Origin: Patulibacter sp. SYSU D01012
GTDB taxonomy: Bacteria; Actinomycetota; Thermoleophilia; Solirubrobacterales; Solirubrobacteraceae
Direction of reading: 5' to 3'
DNA: 64,000 bases
Assembly: GCF_017916475.1 (NCBI RefSeq)
Contig: NZ_JAFMTB010000002.1
Coordinates: 124,001 to 188,000 of the forward strand
Shown in pieces: positions 54,220-63,630 of the stretch. How positions within the stretch are numbered: position 1 is the stretch's first letter; each line of letters begins with the position of its first letter. The position numbers and the translations under genes are program-made. The notes below the pieces were generated by a model. It was not told the DNA's origin, did not search any database, and saw nothing but the letters and a program-made list of their open reading frames with translations.

Positions 54220-55701
54220 TCAGGGCGCGGACGACGCCGCTGCGGCCTCCGCGGACGGGCGGGCAGGCATCGGGACGGCCCCCGGCCGGAGGGCGACCAG
54301 GGCGACGGCGGCCACCGCGGTGCCGGCGAGCGCCACGACCGCCAGCGCGTCGCCCGTCGCGGCCGCCGGCCCGGCGTCCGCGCGCGCGCCCAGGACCGTG
54401 GCCGCCGCGGCGATCGCCACGGAGCCGCCGATCTGCCGGAGCAGGAGCAGGGCGCCGATGGCGCCCCCGACCTGCTCCGGCGGCAGCGCCATCCGCAGCC
54501 CGATCTGCAGGCCCGACAGCGTCGGTCCGATCCCGGCGCCGAGCAGCGCCATGCACGCGAGCAGCTGCCAGCGCGGCGTGCCGGCGCCGAACGTCGCGAA
54601 GCCCGCCCCGCCGACGCCCGCCACGGCGCACGCGACCAGGAGCGGGCCGCGGAGCGACCGGGCGCGCAGCATGGCGACCGGCCCGACGTTGACCGCGACG
54701 AGCAGCCCGAGCAGCAGCGGGTAGACCAGGACGCCGGAGTGGGTGGCGCTGGCTCCCTCGGCGTCCTGCAGGTACCGCGGCAGCAGCAGCACGCCGGCGA
54801 ACAGCCCGAACGTCGAGGTCGCGCCGGCGATCAGCATGGCCGCCGTCCGCCGGTCCGCGAACAGCGCCGGCGGCAGGACCGGTGCCGCGGCGCGCCGCTC
54901 GACCGCCACGAAGGCCGCCGCCAGCGCGAGGCCCGCGAGCAGCAGGCCGCCGGTGCCGGGCTGCGCCCACGCCGCCCACGCGTCCTCGCCCGGGCCGGCG
55001 GTCGCGCGCTCGCTCAGCCCGACGAGCGCGAGGGCGACCGCCCCCGTGAGCAGCGCGATGCCCGCGACGTCGAGCGGCCGACGCCGGTCCTCGCTGCGCC
55101 CCACCGCGGCGGGCAGGGCGGTCGCGACGGCGGCGAGGGCGAGCAGCCCGACGGGGACGTTGACGAGGAACACCCACCGCCAGCCCACGTGGTCCGTCAG
55201 CGCCCCGCCGACGAGCGGCCCGAGCAGGAACGCCACGCCCATGAGCCCGGCGAGCGCCCCCTGCAGCGCGGCGCTGCGGCGCCCGGCGTACAGATCCGCG
55301 ACGAGGATGAAGCTGAGGCTCTCGAGGGCGCCGGCGCCGAAGCCCTGCAGCGCGCGCCACGCGACGAGCTGCCCCATCGACCCCGCCGACGCGCACAGCG
55401 CCGACCCGAGCACGAACAGCGCCATCCCGACGAGCAGCAGCGCCCGGCGGCCGTGGCGGTCCGAGAGCCGGGCGTAGACGGGGATCGAGACCGTGGCGGT
55501 GACGAGGTAGGCCGTGATCGCCCAGGCGTAGAGGCCGCCGCCGTCGAGCGCGCCGACGATCGCCGGCAGCGCCGTGCCGACGACCGACTGGTCGAGCATC
55601 GCGAGCAGGAGCCCCGACATGACGGCCGCGAGCACCAGCCGTTGTCGCGCCGGGCTCAACGCGGGCGGCGATGGGTGCGGCGGAGCGGACGCGACGTTCA
55701 T
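54220..55701 (-). CDS. MFS drug exporter, DHA2 (EmrB/QacA) family
   Basis: 493 residues with about 14 hydrophobic helices. LDQSVVGTALPAIVGAL (motif D1 in helix 1), ARLSDRHGRRALLLVG (motif A) and RALQGFGAGAL (motif B) are typical of the proton-driven DHA2 multidrug group; ALAGLMGVAFLLGPLVGGAL fits motif C. It exports hydrophobic compounds. The start at 55701 is chosen because the PadR operator lies right upstream and the extra 10 residues of the longer frame overlap it. The gene is divergent from a PadR repressor. Confidence 0.9.
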   Translation of the reverse strand: MNVASAPPHPSPPALSPARQRLVLAAVMSGLLLAMLDQSVVGTALPAIVGALDGGGLYAWAITAYLVTATVSIPVYARLSDRHGRRALLLVGMALFVLGSALCASAGSMGQLVAWRALQGFGAGALESLSFILVADLYAGRRSAALQGALAGLMGVAFLLGPLVGGALTDHVGWRWVFLVNVPVGLLALAAVATALPAAVGRSEDRRRPLDVAGIALLTGAVALALVGLSERATAGPGEDAWAAWAQPGTGGLLLAGLALAAAFVAVERRAAAPVLPPALFADRRTAAMLIAGATSTFGLFAGVLLLPRYLQDAEGASATHSGVLVYPLLLGLLVAVNVGPVAMLRARSLRGPLLVACAVAGVGGAGFATFGAGTPRWQLLACMALLGAGIGPTLSGLQIGLRMALPPEQVGGAIGALLLLRQIGGSVAIAAAATVLGARADAGPAAATGDALAVVALAGTAVAAVALVALRPGAVPMPARPSAEAAAASSAP

Positions 55702-55713
55702 ATATCGAACCAT

Positions 55714-55733
55714 ACATGTCGAATTGGACATGT
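55714..55733. promoter_or_regulatory. Predicted PadR operator between MFS and padR genes
   Basis: A perfect 7-bp inverted repeat, ACATGTC-GAATTG-GACATGT. It starts 13 bases upstream of the MFS ATG and ends 23 bases before the PadR start chosen here. ATGT/ACAT halves are typical of PadR-family sites. Binding could block both genes. Confidence 0.75.
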
Positions 55734-55756
55734 CGAACTCGGACTACACTTGGGCG

Positions 55757-56269
55757 ATGTCGCTCGCGCACGCGCTCCTCGGGCTGCTGGCCGATCACCC
55801 GGGCACGGGCTACGAGCTGCGGCAGCGCTTCGAGGTGTCGTTGCGCAGCGCCTGGTACGCCAGCCACTCGCAGATCTACCCCGAGCTGGCGCGGCTCGAG
55901 GCGCGCGGGCTGGTCGAGGTCGTCGCGCGGGGCGCCCGCGGCAGCAAGACCTGGGCCGTCACCGACGCCGGACGCGACGAGCTGCGACGGTGGCTCGTCG
56001 AGACCGAGCCCAACCGCGACGTCCGCAACGAGCCGGGGCTCCGCGCGTTCCTCGTCTTCCTCCTCGACGCCGCGGACCGGCGGCGCGTGCTGCAGGCGGA
56101 GCTGGAGGAGGTCCGGGGCCGCCTGGCGTCGCTCGACGAGATCGCCGCCCGCCTCGACGGCCTGGATCGCCCGGCCACGTTCGCGCCGGTCGTCGACCTG
56201 GGCCAGCGCGTGGACGCGGTGGTCGAGGCGTGGCTGCGCGAGCAGCTCGCCGCGGCGGACGAGGGCTGA
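55757..56269 (+). CDS. PadR family transcriptional regulator
   Basis: 170 residues from ATG 55757; an ATG at 55730 is in frame but overlaps the operator. The winged helix is LAHALLGLLADHPGTGYELRQRF, then SQIYPELARLEARGLVEVV and KTWAVTDAGRDELRRWL. The C-terminal PadR dimerisation helices follow (EPGLRAFLVFLLD to the end, about 95-170). These repressors sense phenolics or drugs and control adjacent exporters. The divergent DHA2 MFS gene with the inverted repeat between them fits that role well. Confidence 0.9.
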   Translation: MSLAHALLGLLADHPGTGYELRQRFEVSLRSAWYASHSQIYPELARLEARGLVEVVARGARGSKTWAVTDAGRDELRRWLVETEPNRDVRNEPGLRAFLVFLLDAADRRRVLQAELEEVRGRLASLDEIAARLDGLDRPATFAPVVDLGQRVDAVVEAWLREQLAAADEG

Positions 56270-56273
56270 CGGG

Positions 56274-57104
56274 CTACGGCACCCAGGGCGAGTCCGTCAC
56301 CCCGAACGCCGCCGCGACCTGGCGCAGCTCGTCGTCCGTGAGGCCCTCGCCGTGTCCGCCGGACATCAGGTCCAGGTGCTCGTACCGGGCGCCGGTCTCG
56401 ACGTACTCGATGCGGTCCACGGCCCGGGTCACCGACAGGTCGGAGCGGGCCATGACGCCGTGCTTGCTCCAGAGGACGACCTCGAAGGCGCGCAGCCCCG
56501 CGACGTTCGCCTCCATCAGGGCGGGCGATCCGGGGACCATGAACTCCAGGACGCCGACGCCGCCCGGCACCGCGACGATCAGCTCGGGCTCCCAGCGCAG
56601 GATCCGCCGGTTCATCGCGGCGGTGTCGCGGTAGGCGGCCAGGTGGCTCAGGTACGTCAGGTGCGGCGGCTGCGCGTGGACGACGGCGTGGAAGGGCAGG
56701 TCGCGCGCCGCCACCTGGTCCTGGTGGACGGCCAGGTGCGAGTTCAGCTCGCTCGTCAGGCGCTCGAACAGCCGGCTCGGGTGGGTGTGCAGGGTGCCGG
56801 TCCGGCCCCCGTCGTGCACGCGCACGGCACCGACGTTGGCGAGCGGGTCCGCCGCGATCTGCCGCAGCCGGCGGCCGGAGCCCGTCGCCAGGACCGTGCG
56901 CCCGGCGAGCGCCGGCACGGGCACCGGCAGCGCGATCTCCTCGGTCAGCGGGAAGCGGCGCCGCAGCTCGACGTCCCAGCCGACGAAGACCGAGATGTTG
57001 CCGGCGCCGGCCTCGCTGGCGTCGATGCCGCACAGCCGGCTGCCGCCCTCCCCCATGCTGGCCAGCAGCTCGTCGAGGTCGGGGTACGGCGCCTGGATGC
57101 CCAT
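56274..57104 (-). CDS. Class II aldolase/adducin family (RhaD-like)
   Basis: 276 residues from ATG 57104 (GTG 57113 possible). Motifs fit rhamnulose-1-phosphate aldolase-type proteins: GAGNISVFVGWD, TGSGRRLRQIA, TLHTHPSR and HAVVHAQPPHLTYLSHL (zinc ligands His-x-His and a third His), and VVLWSKHGVMARSDLSVTRAVDRIEY. It would cleave a phosphorylated sugar or related compound to dihydroxyacetone phosphate plus an aldehyde. No rhamnose genes are near, so the substrate is open. It ends 5 bases from the convergent padR stop. Confidence 0.82.
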   Translation of the reverse strand: MGIQAPYPDLDELLASMGEGGSRLCGIDASEAGAGNISVFVGWDVELRRRFPLTEEIALPVPVPALAGRTVLATGSGRRLRQIAADPLANVGAVRVHDGGRTGTLHTHPSRLFERLTSELNSHLAVHQDQVAARDLPFHAVVHAQPPHLTYLSHLAAYRDTAAMNRRILRWEPELIVAVPGGVGVLEFMVPGSPALMEANVAGLRAFEVVLWSKHGVMARSDLSVTRAVDRIEYVETGARYEHLDLMSGGHGEGLTDDELRQVAAAFGVTDSPWVP

Positions 57105-57261
57105 CGTGGTCGCGACGATAGCCGCCGCGTCCCCGCCGGTCGACGCCCTCCCGGCGGGTCTGCGGGCCGCTCGCGCACGACTGCGGGAAGTCCGCGCGAG
57201 CGCCGCGGGCGGGCCCGCGTGCACGCCCGTGCCGGGCCGCACGCGGGCGCTTCCCGCGCGG

Positions 57262-59472
57262 TCAGCGCTCCAGGCGGAACGTGCCGACGAGCCGCTCCAG
57301 CTCGTCCGCCGTCGCGGCGAGCTCCTGCGCGGACGCGGCGATCTCCTCGGTCGACGCGCTCGTCTCCTGGGTGGACGCGGAGACCTGCTGCGCCGACGCC
57401 GCCGAGTCCTGCGCGACCGACGCGACGCCGCCGATCTCGCCCGTGGCGCGCCGCGTGCCGTCGGCCACGCGGCCGATCGCGGCGGTGATGTCGGCGACCC
57501 GGTCGGTGACGTCGCCGACGGCGACGTCGATCCGCTCGAAGGCCGCGCGGGTCTGGGCGACGACCTCCACGCCCTGCGCCGTGCGATCGACGCTGGCCCG
57601 GATGACGCCCGCCACGCGGCCGGTGTCCTGCTGCATCGTCGCGATCAGCTCCGAGATCTCCGCGGCCGCCTGCTGGGACTCCTCGGCCAGCTTGCGGACC
57701 TCGTCGGCGACGACCGCGAAGCCGCGGCCCTGCTCGCCGGCGCGGGCCGCCTCGATCGCGGCGTTGAGCGCCAGCAGGTTCGTCTGCTCCGAGATCCCGG
57801 TGATCGTCCCGACGATCCCGCCGATCCGCTCCGACTTCTCGGACAGCTCGGCCATCGCCGCGCCGACCTCCTCCGACGAGCCCGCCACCAGCCGCATCGC
57901 CTCGGTCGCCTGCTCGGCGGCCCCCACGCCCTCGCGCACGATGCCGCGGGCGTCCTGTGCGGCGGCGGACGTGTCGCGGGCCGACTCCGCGCCCTCCTCG
58001 GCGGCGCGGGCGGCCTCCCGGACGGCGGACTGCGTGGACTCCACCATGGTCACCTGGCGCTCGGCGCCCATCGCGACCTCGGTCGTGGCGGTCGCGATCT
58101 CCTCGACGGCCTTGCCCGTCTCGGTCGCCGTCGACGCCATCTGCGCCGACGCCGCCGACACGGACCCGGCGGAGCGGGAGACCTGACCGACGGTCTCGCG
58201 CAGGTCACCGACCAGCTTGCGGAACGCCCGGCCCAGCAGGTCGCGGTCGGACCGCGGCTCCACCTCGACGGTCAGGTCGCCGGCCGCCACCCGCTCGGCC
58301 GCGTCCGCCTTCTCCCGCAGGTAGTCGACCGTGTGGCCGAACGCCGTGCCCATGCGGCCGATCTCGTCCTCGCCCGCCGCGTCGAGGGCGACGTCGACAT
58401 CGCCCTGCGAGACGCGCTCGGCGGCGTCGGTCAGGCGGGTGATGGGCCGCGTCAGGCGCCGCGCGAGGAGCACGACGACGCCCGCGAGCGCGAGCAGCAG
58501 CACCAGGCCGGTCAGCAGCATGGCGGTGCGCAGGCGGTGCACGGGCGCGAGCACCTCGTCCATCGGCGCGGCCGCGACGTAGGCCCAGCGCCCCGACGCC
58601 ACGGGCGCCCAGCTCAGGACGGTCCGGTCGCCGGAGAACGGGTCGGTCGTCTCGGCCTGCCCGCCGCGGCCGGCGGCCACGTCGCGGGCGATGCGCGCCA
58701 GGACGGCGTCGCCCCGCTTCTGCGCGAGCGTGCCGAGCTTCGTCCCCAGCAGCTTCCGCTGCGGCGCGGCGACGAAGATGCCGGTGCGGCTGACGAGCAT
58801 GCCGTAGCCCGTGTCGAGGATCTTCTCGCGGCGCACCTGTCCGTCGATCGAGGCCAGCGTGCGGTCGATGCCGGCGATGCCGACGAAGCGCCCGCCGCGG
58901 CGGATCGGCGCGGTGTAGCTCGTCATGAGCGTCTTGTTCTCGAGGTACGGCTCGATGACGGACGCCTGGCCGCTGCGCTTCGGCACCTCCCAGAACGGGT
59001 AGCCCTCGGAGTCGCCGAGCGGCTCGAGCTTCAGCTTGCCGCCGTGGACCGTGCTCCAGTAGTAGCCGAAGCGGCCCTTCTCGTCGCTGCTGCGCTCGTC
59101 GCGGTGGGCGGCGTCCGCGCCGTCGAAGCCGTTCGGGACGAACCCGATGTAGGTGCCGAGCAGCTCGGGGTTGCGCTGCTGGACGCGCAGGCCCAGGTCC
59201 ACGACGCCCTCGCGGGTGCGGGCGACGTCGCTCTCCATCGCGGTCGCCATCGTGCGGGCGATCGTCAGGCCCCGCGCGGCGGACGCGTCGAAGGCGTTCG
59301 CGCGGCTCTGGGCCGTGCGGGCCATCTCGGCGAAGCGGGACTCTCGCTCCTGGCTCGTCGCCCGGGAGATCCCGAGCACGGTGAGGATCGCGACCGCGAG
59401 GACGATCGGGGGGAGCAGCAGCGCGAGCATCCTCGTGCGGAGGCTGCGGAAACGAAGACGGGGCATGGACAC
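57262..59472 (-). CDS. Methyl-accepting chemotaxis protein (dCache-HAMP-MA)
   Basis: 736 residues (ATG 59466 alternative). An N-terminal helix (about 12-35), then a periplasmic-type sensor (about 40-300) with dCache features ([42 protein letters not shown]), and a second helix (about 308-332). HAMP covers about 333-385. The signalling hairpin (about 440-730) has the invariant tip with [20 protein letters not shown] and [18 protein letters not shown]. It reports an outside amino acid or organic acid to CheA/CheW. No che genes are nearby. EEIA/QE-rich helices offer methylation sites. Confidence 0.92.
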   Translation of the reverse strand: MSMPRLRFRSLRTRMLALLLPPIVLAVAILTVLGISRATSQERESRFAEMARTAQSRANAFDASAARGLTIARTMATAMESDVARTREGVVDLGLRVQQRNPELLGTYIGFVPNGFDGADAAHRDERSSDEKGRFGYYWSTVHGGKLKLEPLGDSEGYPFWEVPKRSGQASVIEPYLENKTLMTSYTAPIRRGGRFVGIAGIDRTLASIDGQVRREKILDTGYGMLVSRTGIFVAAPQRKLLGTKLGTLAQKRGDAVLARIARDVAAGRGGQAETTDPFSGDRTVLSWAPVASGRWAYVAAAPMDEVLAPVHRLRTAMLLTGLVLLLALAGVVVLLARRLTRPITRLTDAAERVSQGDVDVALDAAGEDEIGRMGTAFGHTVDYLREKADAAERVAAGDLTVEVEPRSDRDLLGRAFRKLVGDLRETVGQVSRSAGSVSAASAQMASTATETGKAVEEIATATTEVAMGAERQVTMVESTQSAVREAARAAEEGAESARDTSAAAQDARGIVREGVGAAEQATEAMRLVAGSSEEVGAAMAELSEKSERIGGIVGTITGISEQTNLLALNAAIEAARAGEQGRGFAVVADEVRKLAEESQQAAAEISELIATMQQDTGRVAGVIRASVDRTAQGVEVVAQTRAAFERIDVAVGDVTDRVADITAAIGRVADGTRRATGEIGGVASVAQDSAASAQQVSASTQETSASTEEIAASAQELAATADELERLVGTFRLER

Positions 59473-59611
59473 CTGGGGGTCGGAGGACGCGGGGGACGCA
59501 CCCCGGGCCTTCGGCCGCGGCCCCCGGGCCCTTGAGCCGACCGGACGGACGGTGGGTGGAGCGGCGCCGGCGGTCTGGACGTCCGACCGACCGAAGCGCG
59601 CCCCGTCGTCC

Positions 59612-60195
59612 TCAGGCGGGGGCGCCCGCGCCCGCGATGCCGAGCTCGTCGGCGTGCGGCTCGAGCGCCGCGATCACCGCGGCGATCAGCGCGTCCTGCT
59701 CCACGCCGAGCTCCTCGGCACCCAGCGCGATGTCGCCGCGGTCGACGGCGGCGGCGAACGACGCCGTCTTCAGCTTCTTGCGGACGGACTTCGGCGTCAG
59801 GCCGTGGATGCCCTGCGGGCGCACCTTCGCGACGGCCATCACGAACCCGGAGAGCTCGTCGACGGCGAACAGCGACCGGGCGATGGGCGTCGCGCGCGGG
59901 ACGCCCATGTACGCGGCGTGTCCCGCGATCGCGTCGCGCATCTCGACCGGCGCGTCGCGCCGCTCGAGCTCGGCGAGGAGGACGCCGGGTGGCCGGTCTC
60001 CGCGTCGGGGTGGCGCTCGTAGTCGGCGTCGTGCAGCAGGCCGGTGACGCCCCACAGCTCCTCGTCCTCGCCGGCGGCGCGCGCCTGCGCGCGCATGGAC
60101 GCCTCGACCGCGAGGCAGTGGCGGCGCAACGACTCCTCCTGCACCCACGAGGTCAGCAGGTCCCAGGCTTCGTCACGGGGGATCGCACGCGGCAT
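59612..60195 (-). pseudogene. HD-domain phosphohydrolase, frameshifted
   Basis: Read from 60195, [20 protein letters not shown] through [19 protein letters not shown] is an HD-domain N-terminus (H-D pair in LLHDADY). At about 59987-59989 the frame is lost. The continuation [11 protein letters not shown] to RNxx-type [20 protein letters not shown] and the KVRPQGIHGLTPKSVRKKL end is in a shifted frame ending at 59612. A C-run reads CCC where CCCC would restore one ~194-residue protein. It is either a real inactivating frameshift or a sequencing error. No phosphatase activity can be assumed for the split gene. Confidence 0.8.
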
Positions 60196-60289
60196 GCCTC
60201 ATGGATACCGCATCGGGTTGCGTGCGGCCCCGGCGTCCTCGCGCCGGAGGGCCCGCCGCCCGACCCCGGTCGCGCGCCATAGTGGAGCG

Positions 60290-60742
60290 GTGACCGTCCC
60301 CGAGCCCGCGCGCCCCGACATCCGCGACCGCGACGACGTCGAGCGCCTCGTCCGGGCGTTCTACGAGCGCGCGCTCGTCGATCCGGTGATCGGGTTCCTG
60401 TTCGTGGACGTCGCCCGGCTGGACCTCGACGCCCACGTGCCCGTCATCACGTCCTTCTGGGCCACGATCCTGCTCGGCGAGGGCTCGTACCGCGGCGGGG
60501 CCTTCCGGCCGCACGCCGCGCTGAACGCCCAGGCGCGGCTGCGGCCGGGGCACTTCGCGCGCTGGCTGCTGCTGTGGCGTGCCACCGTCGACGAGCTCTT
60601 CGCCGGTCCGCGCGCCGAGCAGGCGAAGCACCACGCCGAGCGGGTCGCCCGCGCCTTCGACGGGCGGCTGCGCGGCATCGAGCCGCCGCTCGAGCCGGCG
60701 ACGGGCCTGCAGATCAGCCTGCACCGCCCGCCGCGCGACTGA
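60290..60742 (+). CDS. Group III truncated haemoglobin
   Basis: 150 residues from GTG 60290. The pattern is that of group III: RAFYERALVDPVIGFLF (helices A/B), DAHVPVITSFWATILLGEG, and HFARWLLLWRATVDELFAGPRAEQAK (F/G/H helices). The proximal His is probably in GHFARWLLLW. These bind O2, NO or other ligands with haem and are linked to redox or peroxide detoxification. The gene starts 94 bases from the broken HD gene and is convergent with the next ORF. Confidence 0.85.
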   Translation: MTVPEPARPDIRDRDDVERLVRAFYERALVDPVIGFLFVDVARLDLDAHVPVITSFWATILLGEGSYRGGAFRPHAALNAQARLRPGHFARWLLLWRATVDELFAGPRAEQAKHHAERVARAFDGRLRGIEPPLEPATGLQISLHRPPRD

Positions 60743-60759
60743 CGCGGCGGCGCGCGACC

Positions 60760-61224
60760 CTAGGGCTCGCGCCCGTTCGGGCCGATGCGGTGCAGCGTGG
60801 CGCCCGGGTGCGCGGCGCCGTCGGGGGGCGGGCCCGTCACGGTGCCGCGGGCGCGCGCGCCGAACCGCGGATCGCCGCCGCGGCCCACGCGCTCGGGCTC
60901 CAGGTCCGGCAGGTCGCCGTACGCCTCGCGCTCGGCGGCGGCCAGCGCCTCCTGCTCCTCGCGCGCCTGCTGCTGCAGCAGCACGCCGGCGAGCAGCTCC
61001 GCGTCCTCGTCGCGGTACGGGCCCGCGAGGTCGCCCCGCAGGATCGCGAGCGCCACCTGGCACTTCGCGTCGACCATCTCGGCGTTCGGATGGTCGACCG
61101 GCAGCTCGCGGACCGACTGGTGCAGCATCACGCGGTCTGGCGAGCAGACCGCGACGACTTCTCCCTCGAGCTCGACGAAGATGACGTCGAGCGGGTTGGC
61201 GGCTGCGTCGTCGGTGTGGTTCAT
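60760..61224 (-). CDS. Unknown acidic protein (154 aa)
   Basis: ATG 61224 follows CTCGGGGAACG. The N-terminal half looks folded (PLDVIFVELEGEVVAVCSPDRVMLHQ; MVDAKCQVALAILRGDL) and resembles a small sensor or binding domain. Then a Gln/Glu-rich helix (GVLLQQQAREEQEALAAAEREAY) and a Gly/Pro-rich basic tail follow. No family is recognised. The longer frame start at 61299 adds a basic segment without ribosome site support. Confidence 0.55.
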   Translation of the reverse strand: MNHTDDAAANPLDVIFVELEGEVVAVCSPDRVMLHQSVRELPVDHPNAEMVDAKCQVALAILRGDLAGPYRDEDAELLAGVLLQQQAREEQEALAAAEREAYGDLPDLEPERVGRGGDPRFGARARGTVTGPPPDGAAHPGATLHRIGPNGREP

Positions 61225-61398
61225 GAACGCGTTCCCCGAGGATCGGCGAAGTCGGCGTGTGGCCCCATTGTTACCGAGCCTGGTGGACGGACGGCGCACC
61301 GCTGTCCCGTCCCGGGCTCGGCTTCGGTGGCCGGACGGGGTTCCCTGTGCCCGTATCGCCCCACCCGAAACCCCCGACCCGCGGAGGGGCCGGCCCGC

Positions 61399-61920
61399 TC
61401 AGGCCCCCGGCGTGGGGCGCCCCGGCCACCAGCCCATGACGACGGAGGACCAGCGTCCGTCGCCCGTCGGGGCAGCGTAGTGCTCGCGCAGGACGCCCTC
61501 GACGACGAACCCGCGCGAGGCGTAGAGCGCGATCGCCGCCGCGTTGTGCTGCCACGCCTCGAGCGTCACCTTGGCGACGCGGTCGTCGGCCGCGGCCGCC
61601 GCGAGGACCGCGTCGAGGAGCCGGCTGCCGCCCCCGCGACCCCGGTGCGGCGCGGCGATCGCCATGCCGAGCGCGTGCGGACGGGCGCCGCCGCCGGCGG
61701 CGACGGAGGCGGTGCCGGCGATCTCCTCCCCCACCCGCAGCACGCAGGCGTGCGTGTCGTCCTCGGCGGCCTGACGCCGGAAGCGCTCCTCGAGCTGCTC
61801 GAGCGGCGTGCCGGCCGGGGTGGCGATCCAGCGCCGCTCGTCGGCGACGCTGCGCAGCACCCGCGCGCAGCCGGGCGCGTCCGCCTCGGTCAGACGGGAG
61901 ACGGTCACGGGGCTGGCCAT
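61399..61920 (-). CDS. GNAT N-acetyltransferase
   Basis: 173 residues. The acetyl-CoA motif ALGMAIAAPHRGRGGGSRLLDAVL (R-G-x-G-x-G) is clear, preceded by EEIAGTASVA and followed by VTLEAWQHNAAAIALYASRGFVVEGVLREHYAAP, typical of RimI/RimJ-like or small-molecule acetyltransferases. The substrate is unknown. It is a single gene between an unknown ORF and a secreted acidic protein. The start agrees with the family's N-terminus (VTVSRLTEADAPGCARVLR). Confidence 0.85.
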   Translation of the reverse strand: MASPVTVSRLTEADAPGCARVLRSVADERRWIATPAGTPLEQLEERFRRQAAEDDTHACVLRVGEEIAGTASVAAGGGARPHALGMAIAAPHRGRGGGSRLLDAVLAAAAADDRVAKVTLEAWQHNAAAIALYASRGFVVEGVLREHYAAPTGDGRWSSVVMGWWPGRPTPGA

Positions 61921-62100
61921 CCCGCGGTTCTACCGGTCCCGCCCGCGCCCCGGCGGCTCGAACGGCCGTCCACCGGGGACGCGTCGGGGAGGTGACGCCG
62001 GGTACGACCGCCGTCGAGCACCCTGCAGCCGCGGAGCGCGCCGGCCGATCGTCCTCGGCGACACCCATCCGCGGGCCCGCCCGCCAGACCCGAGCCCTTC

Positions 62101-62673
62101 ATGCGCACCCTCCTCTCCCGGCTGCTGCTCGCCGCCGCGGTCCTCCTCTCCCTCGCGGCCGTCCCGGCCGTGGCCGGCGCCGCGAGCGTCGACGCCGCCG
62201 CGGCCCGCGTCGCCGCCGCCGACGACGCGCCCGACGCCGACGCCGGCCTGCGGGCCCGCACGCGGGCCTACGGGGCGCTGTGCCCGGGCGTCGCCGCCCG
62301 CCGCACGGCCGGCCGCCGCACGAGCGCCCTCGACGCGTGCACCGCGGCGATGGCCCGCATCGCCACCGGCGACGCGGACACCGCGCGCGACGCGTGCCGG
62401 AAGGTGCCGCGCAGCACCCCGGCCGCGAAGGGCGGGAAGGGCCACAAGGGCAAGCGGACGCGCAAGGCGCCGTCGCCGTACGCCGTCTGCCTGACGGGCG
62501 CCGAGGCGCTCGTCGCCGCCTACGACGCCCTCGACGCGGCGGACGACGCCGCCGACGACGAGGCCGACGACGACCTCGACGCGGTGGACGCCGGCGACGA
62601 CGCCGACGTCTCCGACGACGATCCGGTCGCCGACGACGACGTGGCGGACGACCTCACGGACGACGCGCGCTGA
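62101..62673 (+). CDS. Secreted protein with basic centre and Asp-rich tail (190 aa)
   Basis: A signal peptide (about 1-28, ending VAGAAS) is followed by a helical domain with four cysteines (ALCPGVA, LDACTAAM, RDACRKV, YAVCLTG), likely two disulfides. A Lys/Gly patch (KGGKGHKGKRTRK, about 110-123) sits before the fourth Cys. The last 48 residues are almost only Ala, Asp, Glu and Val (ADDEADDDLDAVDAGDDADV and on), which could bind calcium or other cations. No family is recognised. A hairpin terminator follows. Confidence 0.65.
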   Translation: MRTLLSRLLLAAAVLLSLAAVPAVAGAASVDAAAARVAAADDAPDADAGLRARTRAYGALCPGVAARRTAGRRTSALDACTAAMARIATGDADTARDACRKVPRSTPAAKGGKGHKGKRTRKAPSPYAVCLTGAEALVAAYDALDAADDAADDEADDDLDAVDAGDDADVSDDDPVADDDVADDLTDDAR

Positions 62674-62682
62674 CGCGGGCCT

Positions 62683-62714
62683 CCGGTCGGCGACGCGCCC
62701 GCGGCGCCGACCGG
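62683..62714. terminator. Bidirectional terminator
   Basis: Perfect 10-bp stem CCGGTCGGCG (62683-62692) and CGCCGACCGG (62705-62714), 12-base loop, between convergent genes with stops at 62673 (+) and 62718 (-). Confidence 0.62.
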
Positions 62715-62717
62715 GCC

Positions 62718-63575
62718 CTACGCGGCCTGCGGGACGTCCGCCTCGACCTGACGGTTCCAGTCCCCCTTCGACGACTGCCAGCCGTCCTCGTCGAGGGTGC
62801 GGCGCCAGTAGCCCGAGATCGACAGCCGCTCCCGCGGCACCCCGCGGTCCGCGAGCAGGTGGCGGCGGATGGCCCGCACCGCCGTCGCCTCGCCGTGGAC
62901 GAACCCCTGCATCTCGCCGTCCGGGAACGCCAGGTCGCGCACGGCCGCGACGAGCCGGTCCTCGCCCTCCTGCGTGGTCACGTCGACGTGCAGCCACGTC
63001 AGGCGCAGGTCGCCGGGGGTCTCGAGCGGCTGCTCGTCCTCGGGGCCGTCGACCGCGACGATGGCGTGCACGAGCGCCCCGTCCGGCACGCGCGCGAGCG
63101 ACGCGGCGATGGCCGGCAGCACGCAAGCGTCGCCGACCATCAGGTGCCAGTCGGCGGCGGGGTCGGGCGCGTACGCGCCGCCCGGGCCGAGGAGCTGGAG
63201 CACGTCGCCCGGGGCCGCCCGGGCCGCCCACGCCCCGGCGAGGCCGACGTCGCCGTGCGTGACGACGTCGAGCGTCAGCCGGCGCGCGTCCGGGTCCCAG
63301 GCGCGGACGGTGTAGGTGCGGGTCCGCGGCCACAGCGCGCGGGGATGCTCGTCGCGGACGGCGGTCATGTCGGCGTCCATGCCGTACGGCGCCTCCGCCG
63401 GCGGGAACAGGAGCTTGACGTAGTGGTCCGTGAACTCGCCGGCGACGAACCGCTCCAGCTCGGGCCCGCCGAGGACCACCCGCACCATGTGCGGCGTCAG
63501 GCGGACGACCTCCTCGACCTGGGTGCGGATGGGCCGCCGAACGGGGCGGCGGGACGGGGCGGGCGCGTCGGCCAT
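62718..63575 (-). CDS. Siderophore-interacting protein (ferric reductase, ViuB/SIP family)
   Basis: 285 residues. The SIP FAD-binding domain is first (RTYTVRAWDPDARRLTLDVVTHGDVGLAGAWAARAAPGDVL in part, GPGGAY), with RTYTVR as the flavin motif. The C-terminal SIP domain follows (LMVGDACVLPAIAASLARVP, FVHGEATAVRAIRRHLLADRGV, SISGYWRRTLDEDGW). It reduces iron(III) in siderophores with NAD(P)H and FAD, releasing iron. A candidate iron box lies 56 bases before the ATG, which predicts repression in iron-rich cells. No siderophore biosynthesis genes are visible. Confidence 0.92.
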   Translation of the reverse strand: MADAPAPSRRPVRRPIRTQVEEVVRLTPHMVRVVLGGPELERFVAGEFTDHYVKLLFPPAEAPYGMDADMTAVRDEHPRALWPRTRTYTVRAWDPDARRLTLDVVTHGDVGLAGAWAARAAPGDVLQLLGPGGAYAPDPAADWHLMVGDACVLPAIAASLARVPDGALVHAIVAVDGPEDEQPLETPGDLRLTWLHVDVTTQEGEDRLVAAVRDLAFPDGEMQGFVHGEATAVRAIRRHLLADRGVPRERLSISGYWRRTLDEDGWQSSKGDWNRQVEADVPQAA

Positions 63576-63630
63576 GGGACTCCTTCGGACGGTCGGCGAG
63601 CGCCCGTCCGGACGCTCGCCGACGCGGACG

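Noticed and set aside
50642-55867. Open frame of 1741 codons on the minus strand
   Set aside because: Only its last 267 codons (the SDR) show family motifs. The rest runs opposite or out of frame to the monooxygenase and MFS genes and is open only because stops are rare at this base composition.
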